A stretch of DNA of 8,929 nucleotides from Pseudomonadota bacterium (GCA_020347585.1 CP070733.1:892100-901028), one strand, 5' to 3'; positions 1 to 5,944 are shown, counted from the first letter of the stretch. Notes: generated from the letters alone by a model not told the origin. Program-made: numbers and translations.

Positions 1-269
1 GTAGTGTTGTAAAACGGATTTCTTGGCAGGCCGTTGTTCTCCATCGCCATCTCGGCCGCGAGCAGCGGACCGTTAACCGGGTCACCGGCTATCAGGCCGG
101 CCATCTGGTCGAGCACCGCAGCCTGCGGCGGGACTCCCACCAGGCGATCGTGGATGCGCTTGGCCTGCTCGCGAGGCCCGGCATAGGTCACTGCCAGACT
201 GCTTGCGGCAAATAGAAGTGTGACGAAAATGCCGATTCTCATGGGCGAACCCTTGTTTGTTCTGGTCAT
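1..269 (-). CDS. Exported protein of unknown function, 5' part only (cut by the left window edge)
   Basis: An open minus-strand frame starts at the ATG at 269 and stays open to the window edge (89 codons seen). The start has a good Shine-Dalgarno, GAGGG at 281-277, seven bases upstream. A second in-frame ATG at 242 also has an AAGGG seven bases upstream, so the start could be either. The N-terminus is a signal peptide: short basic region, hydrophobic core around IFVTLLFAASSLAV, likely cleavage after TYA. The mature protein begins GPREQAKRIHDRL and continues with alternating amphipathic stretches. It resembles, from memory only, a family of exported gammaproteobacterial proteins that start PREQAKRIHDRL and can carry a CXXCH in the C-terminal part, but that part is outside the window, so no function is assigned. 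It is divergent from the operon to its right and shares the intergenic region with it. Confidence that it is a gene is high. Confidence 0.8.
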   Translation of the reverse strand, partial: MTRTNKGSPMRIGIFVTLLFAASSLAVTYAGPREQAKRIHDRLVGVPPQAAVLDQMAGLIAGDPVNGPLLAAEMAMENNGLPRNPFYNT

Positions 270-479
270 TTTTTTACCCTCAGCCAAACACGTACTGCGC
301 TGCCTTTGGCGCCGAGCCACGTCCATCAATTCCTGATTAATATCCCCGGGAAGCGGGAACCCGAAATCCAGTTTTCGGTTACGGTCGGCCGCGAACACTC
401 TGGCTGACCGCTACCCCTTATTCGTTGTCGAATACCTTCGCGCAAAACTAAACAATGGGAAAGTGGTTTTGTCCCATAC

Positions 480-495
480 TGTGATGCAGGTAACA
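480..495 (+). promoter_or_regulatory. Possible CRP/Vfr-like binding site
   Basis: TGTGA, six bases, then TAACA: nine of the ten consensus bases of a CRP-type palindrome match (the right half would be TCACA). A TTGACG lies just downstream at 501-506, but no good -10 follows it, so the site cannot be tied to a start point. One such match is not rare by chance in 800 bases if mismatches are allowed. Weak call. Confidence 0.2.
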
Positions 496-800
496 ATTTT
501 TTGACGCTTTTCGCGATCTGGCGCAATATCCCACACAAATCACCGCCAAATTGATGTCAGATACGCTGTCCAAGCGAGCTGCCGGGCACCGATGCTGTGG
601 CGCGTCACTTCGATGTAATCGCTATATCTCGTTGATAATTTTGGGATTTTGTTCCCTTTAGTGAAAACCACATACGCACACGCGCCGATCTGCGCCGCTC
701 AGAAGCAGCGCCAAAATTCCGTAACTAGTGAAACAAAGAGACAGGTCGAGGTTGTTTTGTGAACGAGCTAACAGTCCTGCAATCCGGAATCCATGAACGT

Positions 801-829
801 TTGACCCTCCAGGTCCCCCAATATAAAGT
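801..829 (+). promoter_or_regulatory. Candidate sigma70 promoter of the rightward operon
   Basis: TTGACC at 801-806 (five of six with the -35 consensus) and TAAAGT at 824-829 (four of six with the -10 consensus) are separated by 17 bases. Transcription would start near 836 and give a leader of about 280 bases before the first gene. A perfect TATAAT also occurs at 848-853, but nothing like a -35 box sits 15-19 bases before it, so it is an alternative rather than the first choice. Inferred from sequence only. Confidence 0.35.
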
Positions 830-929
830 GCCGTGCCGGCGTGTCGATATAATTGTACGTATTTAAACAAAAAAGCAGGCGTCCGCGGAATATTTCTTGC
901 AGGGCACAAAAACGCGTAGGGCCCAAGAA

Positions 930-969
930 GACGCGGCAGACGCTGGCGGCGAACAGACCGGACCGCGTC
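930..969 (+). other. Inverted repeat in the operon leader (possible stem)
   Basis: GACGCGG at 930-936 is the exact reverse complement of CCGCGTC at 963-969, with 26 bases between them that can form a small inner hairpin (CGC/GCG around 941-951). No T-run follows. It may be one stem of a structured 5' leader, together with the two stronger hairpins at 1020-1067, or a chance pairing in GC-rich sequence. Confidence 0.25.
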
Positions 970-1019
970 AACCGGATCATGCCCAATCCAGCGCAAGGAC
1001 CCGACTACCCGGGCGAGCA

Positions 1020-1040
1020 TGCGCTCCGCAAGGAGGCGCA
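1020..1040 (+). other. Stem-loop with GCAA tetraloop in the operon leader
   Basis: TGCGCTCC at 1020-1027 pairs with GGAG at 1032-1035 and CGCA at 1037-1040: eight base pairs with G1036 as a single bulge and a GCAA loop (1028-1031) of the stable GNRA type. No T-run follows, so it is not an intrinsic terminator. It lies three bases before a second, stronger stem-loop. Confidence 0.45.
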
Positions 1041-1043
1041 CCG

Positions 1044-1067
1044 ACGGGCAGCGGGTCGCTGCCCCGT
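1044..1067 (+). other. Strong stem-loop just upstream of the first operon gene
   Basis: ACGGGCAGCG at 1044-1053 pairs with CGCTGCCC at 1057-1064 and GT at 1066-1067. This gives ten base pairs, C1065 bulged and a three-base loop (1054-1056). It ends 35 bases before the GTG at 1103 and 47 bases before the ATG at 1115. What follows is GATTGATG, not a T-run, so it is not a simple terminator. It could be part of a regulatory or stabilising leader. Confidence 0.45.
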
Positions 1068-1102
1068 GATTGATGCCGTGCAAAAGCATCAAGTGACTGA
1101 AG

Positions 1103-1972
1103 GTGAATTTGACAATGTTGCAGTTACCCGCATATCCCCCCCGGATCGCTCAAGTTGGCAGGGCCACCATCGGGCTGACGCGCACAGCACTGCTGGCACT
1201 GAGTGTCTCGCTGGCAGGTTGTGAGAACCCCGAGAACGAAACCGTCGACCCGCTGACCTTCGAATACGAGCTGTTTGGCGTGACCGTCAACTACTTTGAT
1301 GCCTACGCCGCGCTCACCAACCCCAGCATGGACGGCAAGGGATGCACGAACGTCTTCTGTCACGGCATTGGCGCCGCCGGCGAGGCCGCACCGGGCAAGT
1401 CGTTGCAGTTGTTTCCAAACGTGACAGTCGATCGCTCCGTCCAAATGGCAAACAACTACATATCGGCGCTTAGCAACGTAAGCATCGGCGATGCAAATGC
1501 CAGCCTGCTGCTCGCAAAGCCACTCGGTGCGCTGTCGCATGTGGGCGGCACACTGTGGGACGCGACCGAATCCGAATATCGTGCGGCCGCCGCCTGGGCG
1601 AAACAGAACGTACCGGACAGTAGTGCACTGGATTTCGCGTCGTTCCCAGCCAATATCAATCTGTTATTTATCAGCCGTGGTTGCGCCAATGCCGGGTGCC
1701 ACCGCAAGGGTGAGAGCAACGCCGCGGTTGGCGGGTTTTTCCTCGACCGCGACGCGGTCGCCGGTGACCAGACGATGATATTCAACTATCTGTGGGCGCT
1801 GGCGAACGTTGACCTTACTAACCCCGCCCAGAGCAAGCTGCTGACCAAGCCGCTGGATGAGGGCGCCGGCGGAGAGAGCCACGGCGGCGGCGCCATTTTC
1901 GCGGATACGACCGACGCGGGTTATATCGCACTGCTCAACTGGATCCAGAACCCGGTGCCCGCGCCCCGATGA
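1103..1972 (+). CDS. Lipoprotein with two tandem CX4CH cytochrome c-like domains
   Basis: The frame opens with GTG at 1103. The ATG at 1115 is the more likely start, because AAGGTG at 1100-1105 sits nine bases before it. A basic N-region and the core ALLALSVSLAGC end in a lipobox (LAGC, Cys40 counted from the GTG), so the product should be a lipoprotein. The rest is an internal duplication. Each half has a CX4CH motif (C81/C86/H87 and C194/C199/H200), then an NY-x-x-AL-x-NV stretch, a K-P-L (139-141 and 249-251), an SH-x-GG (His146 and His260) and a Y...W near the end (W165 and W280). The His-to-His spacing is 59 and 60 residues. CX4CH is an atypical but known heme c attachment spacing; the S-LL-KP...HGG...Y...W pattern is familiar from exported cytochrome c-like domains. 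Its last codons overlap the next start (ATGA). Heme binding is inferred, not shown. Confidence 0.85.
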   Translation: MNLTMLQLPAYPPRIAQVGRATIGLTRTALLALSVSLAGCENPENETVDPLTFEYELFGVTVNYFDAYAALTNPSMDGKGCTNVFCHGIGAAGEAAPGKSLQLFPNVTVDRSVQMANNYISALSNVSIGDANASLLLAKPLGALSHVGGTLWDATESEYRAAAAWAKQNVPDSSALDFASFPANINLLFISRGCANAGCHRKGESNAAVGGFFLDRDAVAGDQTMIFNYLWALANVDLTNPAQSKLLTKPLDEGAGGESHGGGAIFADTTDAGYIALLNWIQNPVPAPR

Positions 1973-2745
1973 CGCGGGTCGCCGCTGCCGCTGCGCTGTA
2001 CTTCCTGCTGAGCGCCCTGGTATTGGCGGCCGACAGTGACGGCCTGCGGCTGCAGGTCGCGGACCCCTATATAGAGCTGCACAGCGGCCCCGGCTACAGC
2101 TACCCGGTTTACGATGTCATCGAGCGAGGCGACTGGATCGTGATTCAACGCGGGCGGGCTGGCTGGCTCAAGATTCAGGGTGCGAACAACAAGATTGGCT
2201 GGGTCGAGAAATCACAACTCGACAATACACTCGAGGCCGCAGGCATCGAGGCGGGCCGCCGCGAAAAGTTCTTGGAAAAGTATCTGACCGCGCGCTTTCG
2301 CTTCAGCGGTGGCGTTGGTTTTATCAACGGCCGGTTGAGTTCCGCAGAACCCACGGTAACCATACGCGGCGGGTACCGGGCCACGCCTAATTTGTCCGTG
2401 GAACTAGCCTTTACTAACGCGGCAGGCGTGTATTCCAGCTCGCCACTCATCCAGGCCAATGTGTTGCTCGAGATGCTTGCCGAACGACGGGTGCGGCCTT
2501 TTTTTTTGCTGGGGTACAGCCGCTTCGTCAATGTACCAGACAACCTGGTGGATGATACGACCTCGGACTTGGACATGATCAACGCGGGCATTGGTGTGCA
2601 ATTTTTTCTCAGTGAACGGCTGTTCCTGCGCTGGGACCTGACCGATTACGTGGTTGTACATGGCAACCAGAGTCAGGGTGTCGAGGGCAATGCGAACGAC
2701 AACTTCCTCGCCGCCACGGCGGTTGAGCTGGGCTTTTATTTCTAA
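1969..2745 (+). CDS. SH3-domain outer-membrane beta-barrel protein
   Basis: The ATG at 1969 overlaps the preceding stop as ATGA, suggesting translational coupling. Residues 1-21 form a signal peptide (AAAAALYFLLSALVLA, cleavage near LAA/DSD). Residues about 26-85 look like a bacterial SH3 domain: VADPYIELHSGPGYSYPVYDVIERGDWIVI followed in the same fold by GWLKIQ and GWVEKSQL. A short helical linker rich in E, R and K (about 86-108) leads to a beta-barrel of alternating strands that ends AVELGFYF, with the C-terminal Phe typical of BAM-assembled barrels. At 258 residues the barrel is small, perhaps eight strands. A run of nine T at 2499-2507 encodes part of PFFLLG. Paired small barrels at the head of such operons recall GltA/GltB or NfsA/NfsB of Myxococcus, but this is only analogy. 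The SH3 domain may bind peptidoglycan or a periplasmic partner. Confidence 0.85.
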   Translation: MTRVAAAAALYFLLSALVLAADSDGLRLQVADPYIELHSGPGYSYPVYDVIERGDWIVIQRGRAGWLKIQGANNKIGWVEKSQLDNTLEAAGIEAGRREKFLEKYLTARFRFSGGVGFINGRLSSAEPTVTIRGGYRATPNLSVELAFTNAAGVYSSSPLIQANVLLEMLAERRVRPFFLLGYSRFVNVPDNLVDDTTSDLDMINAGIGVQFFLSERLFLRWDLTDYVVVHGNQSQGVEGNANDNFLAATAVELGFYF

Positions 2746-2753
2746 ATAGTTAT

Positions 2754-2758
2754 AAGGA
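2754..2758 (+). promoter_or_regulatory. Ribosome-binding site that questions the annotated start
   Basis: AAGGA directly abuts the ATG at 2759, which leaves no spacer. The next in-frame ATG at 2771 lies 12 bases further and would leave a usable, though long, spacing; a third ATG is at 2777. The true start of the second barrel gene is therefore probably 2771 rather than 2759. The signal peptide survives with any of the three. Confidence 0.4.
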
Positions 2759-3436
2759 ATGAACCGGGCAATGGTTATGCTGCAACGTACGTTGGCGTGT
2801 TTGGTTTTGTGCGGAGCCCTTGGCACCGCGTACGCGCAAGATGTGGTGCCGGACCTCGGCCCTGAGGAAGTCATTGCGCCGGAAGTGGCACGCCGCGAGG
2901 TCGAGGTTCCCAAGATAAAGTCGAACGACTATGAGTTGGGGATCTATCTTGGGATGTACAGCGTCGAGGATTTCGGTACCAATCCGCTTGCCGGCCTGTA
3001 CTTCGCCTATCACCTGACCGAAGACATCTTTCTTGGCGGCCTGTTCGGTTACAGCCCGGTCTCGGATGACACCTCGCAGTTTTTCGAAAGCGCGACGGGC
3101 CAGCCCATATCGCGGCTGGTTGATGACACGCTCAGCTACTACGAGGTTTTCGTTGGCTACACCTTCCTGCCCGGCGAGGTATACACCGGCGAGGGCAAGG
3201 GCTGGACCACCACCGGCTACGTGATGGGCGGCTTGGGCAGCACCGAACTTAACGATGAGAGCAATTTCACGATCATGCTCGGTGTTGGCATGCGTTTCGT
3301 GCCTATCGAGTGGCTTGCCGTACACGTCGACGCCCGTGACCACGTCTTTGGTACAGACGCGGCCTCGGGAGGTCTCGGGGGAACAAAAACAACACATAAT
3401 TTAGAACTTAGCACTGGTGTAACGTTTTTCTTCTAG
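2759..3436 (+). CDS. Outer-membrane beta-barrel protein (second small barrel)
   Basis: The signal peptide (core TLACLVLCGALG, cleavage after AYA before QD) is followed by an acidic, proline-containing linker of about 35 residues (QDVVPDLGPEEVIAPEV...) and then alternating aromatic/hydrophobic strands: YELGIYLGMYSVEDFG, LAGLYFAYHLTEDIFLGGLFGYS, SYYEVFVGYTFLPGEV, FTIMLGVGMRFVPIEWLAVHVDARDHVF. The chain ends GVTFFF, with a terminal Phe. This matches, as far as I recall, the outer membrane beta-barrel domain family shared by myxobacteria and some gammaproteobacteria (TIGR04565), although I could not run the model. It follows the SH3 barrel gene after 13 bases and precedes the TlpA gene by 19. The probable start is the ATG at 2771. 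Role unknown; an outer-membrane anchor or pore for the machinery encoded downstream is plausible. Confidence 0.82.
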   Translation: MNRAMVMLQRTLACLVLCGALGTAYAQDVVPDLGPEEVIAPEVARREVEVPKIKSNDYELGIYLGMYSVEDFGTNPLAGLYFAYHLTEDIFLGGLFGYSPVSDDTSQFFESATGQPISRLVDDTLSYYEVFVGYTFLPGEVYTGEGKGWTTTGYVMGGLGSTELNDESNFTIMLGVGMRFVPIEWLAVHVDARDHVFGTDAASGGLGGTKTTHNLELSTGVTFFF

Positions 3437-3455
3437 AGAATTCGGGAGAGATCTA

Positions 3456-3971
3456 ATGAACAAATCGTATCTTCGCAAAGTTTCAACGACACTGATCGCA
3501 GCCGCAGCCGTCGCGCTGTTCATCACGCAATCGGCGGTGGCAATCAAGGCAGACATGATGGCACCGGACTTTACCCTCAAGAGCGCCTCCGGAAAGAACC
3601 TGCGCCTGAACGACTACCGCGGTCAGGTAGTCATGGTGAACTTCTGGGCCACCTGGTGCGCACCGTGTCGCAAGGAGTTGCCGCACCTCAACAAACTTTA
3701 CCAAAAGTACCAGGACCAGGGCTTTACCCTGCTGGGGGTCAACATCGACTCCGAGAGCGCCGAAGCCAAGCGCATGGCAAAGGAACTCAAGATCGCCTTC
3801 CCTGTGCTTTTCGACACCAAGCAGGAAACCAGCAAACTCTACAAGCTGAAGGCCATGCCCAGCACCGTGCTGGTAGACCGCAGCGGCAAGGTGATCTCCT
3901 ATCACCTCGGCTACAAGCCAGGCTACGAGCGAAAATACGAAAAGGAAGTCCAGGCGCTGCTGAAAAAGTAA
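3456..3971 (+). CDS. TlpA/ResA-type periplasmic thiol-disulfide oxidoreductase
   Basis: The start is well supported: GGAG at 3445-3448 lies seven bases before the ATG. Residues 1-29 form a signal peptide or N-terminal membrane anchor (STTLIAAAAVALFITQSAVA). The rest is a full thioredoxin-like domain of the AhpC-TSA/Redoxin type: APDFTL at 36-41, VNFWATWCAPC with the catalytic pair Cys68/Cys71 in WCAPC, and a cis-proline at Pro135 in AMPST. The length (171 residues) is normal for the family. Such proteins usually act as reductants in the periplasm; ResA and CcmG reduce apocytochrome c cysteines before heme is attached. The operon encodes a CX4CH lipoprotein and a small lipoprotein with a Cys-Gly-Cys tail, both possible substrates, but the partner is inferred. 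The family name is secure; a gene symbol cannot be chosen. Confidence 0.93.
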   Translation: MNKSYLRKVSTTLIAAAAVALFITQSAVAIKADMMAPDFTLKSASGKNLRLNDYRGQVVMVNFWATWCAPCRKELPHLNKLYQKYQDQGFTLLGVNIDSESAEAKRMAKELKIAFPVLFDTKQETSKLYKLKAMPSTVLVDRSGKVISYHLGYKPGYERKYEKEVQALLKK

Positions 3972-3977
3972 CCAACC

Positions 3978-4214
3978 ATGCGAAAAACAATGTCACGTAC
4001 GCTGCTGGCGCTGCTCATCGGCCTGCTATTGCTGGCCGGGGGGTGCGCCACGGAACCCTGGGTAGCGCCCTTCGAGCGTGAATACCTTGCCGACCCGGTC
4101 ATGAATTTCTCCCGCGATCCCTACTCCGACGCCTACATCATGCACGTCTACGAAACCCGCGAGGGTGCCCAAGGTGCCGGTGCGGGTTCCGGTGGTGGCT
4201 GCGGCTGCAACTGA
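3978..4214 (+). CDS. Small DUF4266 lipoprotein with Gly-rich Cys-Gly-Cys tail
   Basis: The gene begins six bases after the TlpA stop. It lacks an obvious ribosome-binding site, so coupling to TlpA translation is likely; an ATG at 3990 is an alternative start. The signal peptide has a core of LLALLIGLLLLAGGC with a lipobox-like AGGC (Cys23). The mature part carries the DUF4266 signature W-x-x-P-F-E-R-E-x-L-A (starting at Trp28), then a short DPYSDAYIMHVYETREG segment. It ends in a glycine-rich tail GGGCGCN with Cys75 and Cys77. The length of 78 residues is typical for the family. The function is unknown; the strictly placed tail cysteines suggest metal binding, disulfide exchange with the neighbouring TlpA, or modification. 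DUF4266, DUF3570 and TlpA genes are, from memory, often neighbours, sometimes with an ApbE flavin transferase, which is not in this window. Confidence 0.9.
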   Translation: MRKTMSRTLLALLIGLLLLAGGCATEPWVAPFEREYLADPVMNFSRDPYSDAYIMHVYETREGAQGAGAGSGGGCGCN

Positions 4215-4236
4215 TCGATCATGATCTGAGTCTGCA

Positions 4237-5373
4237 ATGGAGCGCCGCCATACACTTTATCGAACGCACCTTGTGTTCGTTTGCCTGCTGTCCTGGCCGC
4301 TGCTTTTGGCGGCGCTGTTCGCGCCGTCTGCGGCAATGGCGGCGGTGCTGGCCGACGACCGGGCCGACGCGCTGTATCACTACTACGACGGTGGCGGCGT
4401 CGAGGTACAGGGACCCGCCGTGCTGGTGCGCAAGGGCGACAACGCGAACGTGTCGGGCTTTGCGCACTACTACATCGACAACGTCACCAGCGCATCGGTT
4501 GACGTGCTGAGCTATGCAAGCCCCTATACGGAACAACGCAACGAGTTCGGGCTCGGCATCGACTATCTCAATGAGGACACGACGCTGACGTTTGCCTACT
4601 CCAATAGCGAGGAAAGCGACTATTCGGCGAACACCTTCAACCTGGCCTTCAGCCAGGAGATGCTGAGCGGCATGACGACGCTCAACATGTCGGTTTCCCG
4701 CGGTTTCAATGAGGTGCGGGACAACACCAATCCGACTTTCGAGGAAACTGCGGACGTTTGGAAATGGCGCATGGGCGTCGGACAGGTCTTTACCAAAAAG
4801 TTCGTGATGAACTTCGATTTTGAAGTCATCCACTCACAGGGCTTTTTGAACAACCCCTATCGCAAGGTGCGCATAGACGGTAACTTCGTCGCGCCCGAGG
4901 TGTACCCCGACAAGCGCAACAGCCTCGCCCTCGCCGCACGAGGCATGTATTACCTCGGCAAGCGCAGTTCAACACGCTTTGAGGCGCGTTACTTCAATGA
5001 CGACTGGGAGGTCAACGCCCTGAATCTGGAAGGCGGCTATACGCACTATTACACGCCCAAGCTGCTGGCGGAGTACCGGGGCCGCTTCTACACCCAAAAC
5101 AAGGCGTTTCACTACAGCGACAATTTCGATTCAGTGCAGCGCTTTATGGCTCGCGACAAGGAGCTCAGTACCTTTAGCAGCGTATCGGTGGGCTACAAAC
5201 TCACTTATGAGATCTGGAAACGCTCTGACCGGTTGCTCAAACAGGGCGATATTTCGTTCGCTTACAACCTGTTCTACTTCGACTATGAAGACTTTACCGA
5301 CCCGACGAACAACAATGAGCCGTATTCCTTTCACGCCAACGTTGCTCAGATTTTGTTCAGTCTGCGCTACTAA
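4237..5373 (+). CDS. DUF3570 family outer-membrane beta-barrel protein
   Basis: The N-terminus is a long signal peptide (basic MERRHTLYRTH, core LVFVCLLSWPLLLAALF, cleavage after AMA at residue 35). The mature protein begins ADDRADALYHYYDGGGVEVQGPAVLVRKG and goes on as a series of amphipathic, aromatic-rich strands with acidic turns, for example VSGFAHYYIDNVTSASVDVLS and FEARYFNDDWEVNALNLEGGYTHYY, ending ILFSLRY with an aromatic C-terminus. The order of motifs, the length of 378 residues and the position right after a DUF4266 gene fit DUF3570, a barrel family of unknown function. It starts 22 bases after the DUF4266 stop with only a weak ribosome-binding site. It may be the outer-membrane partner of the DUF4266 lipoprotein; what passes through it, if anything, is not known. 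Confidence 0.9.
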   Translation: MERRHTLYRTHLVFVCLLSWPLLLAALFAPSAAMAAVLADDRADALYHYYDGGGVEVQGPAVLVRKGDNANVSGFAHYYIDNVTSASVDVLSYASPYTEQRNEFGLGIDYLNEDTTLTFAYSNSEESDYSANTFNLAFSQEMLSGMTTLNMSVSRGFNEVRDNTNPTFEETADVWKWRMGVGQVFTKKFVMNFDFEVIHSQGFLNNPYRKVRIDGNFVAPEVYPDKRNSLALAARGMYYLGKRSSTRFEARYFNDDWEVNALNLEGGYTHYYTPKLLAEYRGRFYTQNKAFHYSDNFDSVQRFMARDKELSTFSSVSVGYKLTYEIWKRSDRLLKQGDISFAYNLFYFDYEDFTDPTNNNEPYSFHANVAQILFSLRY

Positions 5374-5389
5374 GACCCGTGCCTGAGGC

Positions 5390-5395
5390 GGGAGG
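5390..5395 (+). promoter_or_regulatory. Ribosome-binding site followed by three in-frame ATG codons
   Basis: GGGAGG directly precedes ATGATGATG (5396-5404). Only the third ATG, at 5402, has a normal spacing of six bases; the first abuts the site. The start of the following gene is therefore best placed at 5402, two codons inside the longest open frame. Confidence 0.7.
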
Positions 5396-5401
5396 ATGAT
5401 G

Positions 5402-5944
5402 ATGCACATATCCAAACTTACACTAGCCACGCTCTGCCTGCTGGCGGCAATTGCAACCACCCAGGCGCAGGACACTACGCCCGCCCAGCCCGGCCAGTAT
5501 GGTGATCTACCGGCACAGATCCAGTCGCTGAAGAACGACGTGCTGGAACTGAATCGCAACCTGACGGTGCTCGAGAAAGACTTTCTGGCCCCGGCCAGTA
5601 CCCGCGTCACCGTGTTCCTGTCCATGGACACCAACGAGACCTTTGATCTGGGTTCCGTTGAACTACGCCTAAACAACAAGGTTGTTGCGACCCATCTATA
5701 CACGGAGCGGGAACTGCGCGCGCTGCAGCGCGGCGGCGCCCCCCGCCTGTTTGAAGGTGCGCTGCCCCCCGGCGAGCATGAGTTGGTTGCCTATTTCCGC
5801 GGCGCGGGAGAAGATAATCGCGATTATCGGCGCGGGCTCACCAAGAGCTTTGAAAAGGGAACTAGACCACAGTACCTTGAGATTCAGATCTTTAACGTCA
5901 AGACCAAGCGCCAGCCCGAAATTGATCTAAAAGTCTGGGAATGA
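5402..5944 (+). CDS. Small periplasmic protein: coiled coil plus beta-rich domain, function unknown
   Basis: The longest frame begins at 5396, but the ribosome-binding site supports the ATG at 5402 (180 residues). The signal peptide (LTLATLCLLAAIATTQA, cleavage before QD) is followed by a proline-rich spacer, then a helix of about 30 residues with coiled-coil spacing of leucines (LPAQIQSLKNDVLELNRNL...). The C-terminal two thirds form a beta-rich domain: RVTVFLSM, FDLGSVELRLNNKVVATHLYT, LPPGEHELVAYFRG, then a GTRPQYLEIQIFN strand. The ARGPPGEHEL-like part (ALPPGEHELVAYF) recalls PEGA-like or other small beta-sandwich domains, but I do not recognise the family. The stop overlaps the next start as ATGA, so it is probably made together with the large TPR protein and may be its partner. 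It could be an accessory subunit of the envelope complex. Confidence 0.8.
   Translation: MHISKLTLATLCLLAAIATTQAQDTTPAQPGQYGDLPAQIQSLKNDVLELNRNLTVLEKDFLAPASTRVTVFLSMDTNETFDLGSVELRLNNKVVATHLYTERELRALQRGGAPRLFEGALPPGEHELVAYFRGAGEDNRDYRRGLTKSFEKGTRPQYLEIQIFNVKTKRQPEIDLKVWE

Larger units (their letters stand above)
270..1102. other. Divergent intergenic region without a convincing gene
   Basis: About 830 bases separate the leftward gene from the rightward operon. The left two thirds (roughly 270-900) are visibly richer in A and T than the flanking genes. The last 200 bases are GC-rich and contain inverted repeats. Open frames exist on both strands (for example minus 658-1092 and plus 853-1224), but they lack ribosome-binding sites, use TTG starts or run into the real gene, and give protein sequences with no recognisable signal, domain or repeat. 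I see no tRNA, transposase remnant or long direct repeat. The region probably holds the control sites of both flanking transcription units. Confidence 0.7.

Noticed and set aside
326..538. Minus-strand open frame of 70 codons upstream of the leftward gene
   Set aside because: It has a TTG start, no ribosome-binding site, and no recognisable sequence features.
643..659. GGGA/TCCC hairpin followed by TTT as a possible terminator
   Set aside because: Only four pairs and three T; too weak and no gene ends there.
692..711. Inverted repeat GCGC...GCGC with inner GCT/AGC
   Set aside because: Seven pairs with one mismatch, no T-run on either strand and no gene end nearby; could be chance.
658..1092. 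Minus-strand open frame of 144 codons in the intergenic region
   Set aside because: There is no ribosome-binding site before its start, no signal peptide or domain, and its composition changes from AT-rich to GC-rich halfway. It lies over the structured leader and is probably chance.
853..1224. Plus-strand open frame of 123 codons ending inside the cytochrome-like gene
   Set aside because: It starts with TTG without a ribosome-binding site and overlaps the well-supported lipoprotein gene in another frame. An inner ATG near 979 also lacks a site.
2750..3397. Minus-strand open frame of 215 codons opposite the second barrel gene
   Set aside because: It is a shadow: the plus frame has signal peptide, barrel strands and terminal Phe, while the minus frame gives no coherent protein.
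4217..4226. Ten-base palindrome GATCATGATC between the DUF4266 and DUF3570 genes
   Set aside because: Short palindromes with GATC are common; no repeat copies or other signal support an operator.
4219..4833. Minus-strand open frame of 204 codons opposite the DUF3570 gene
   Set aside because: It is a shadow of the GC-rich plus-strand gene and is rich in R, H, Q and V without any domain pattern.
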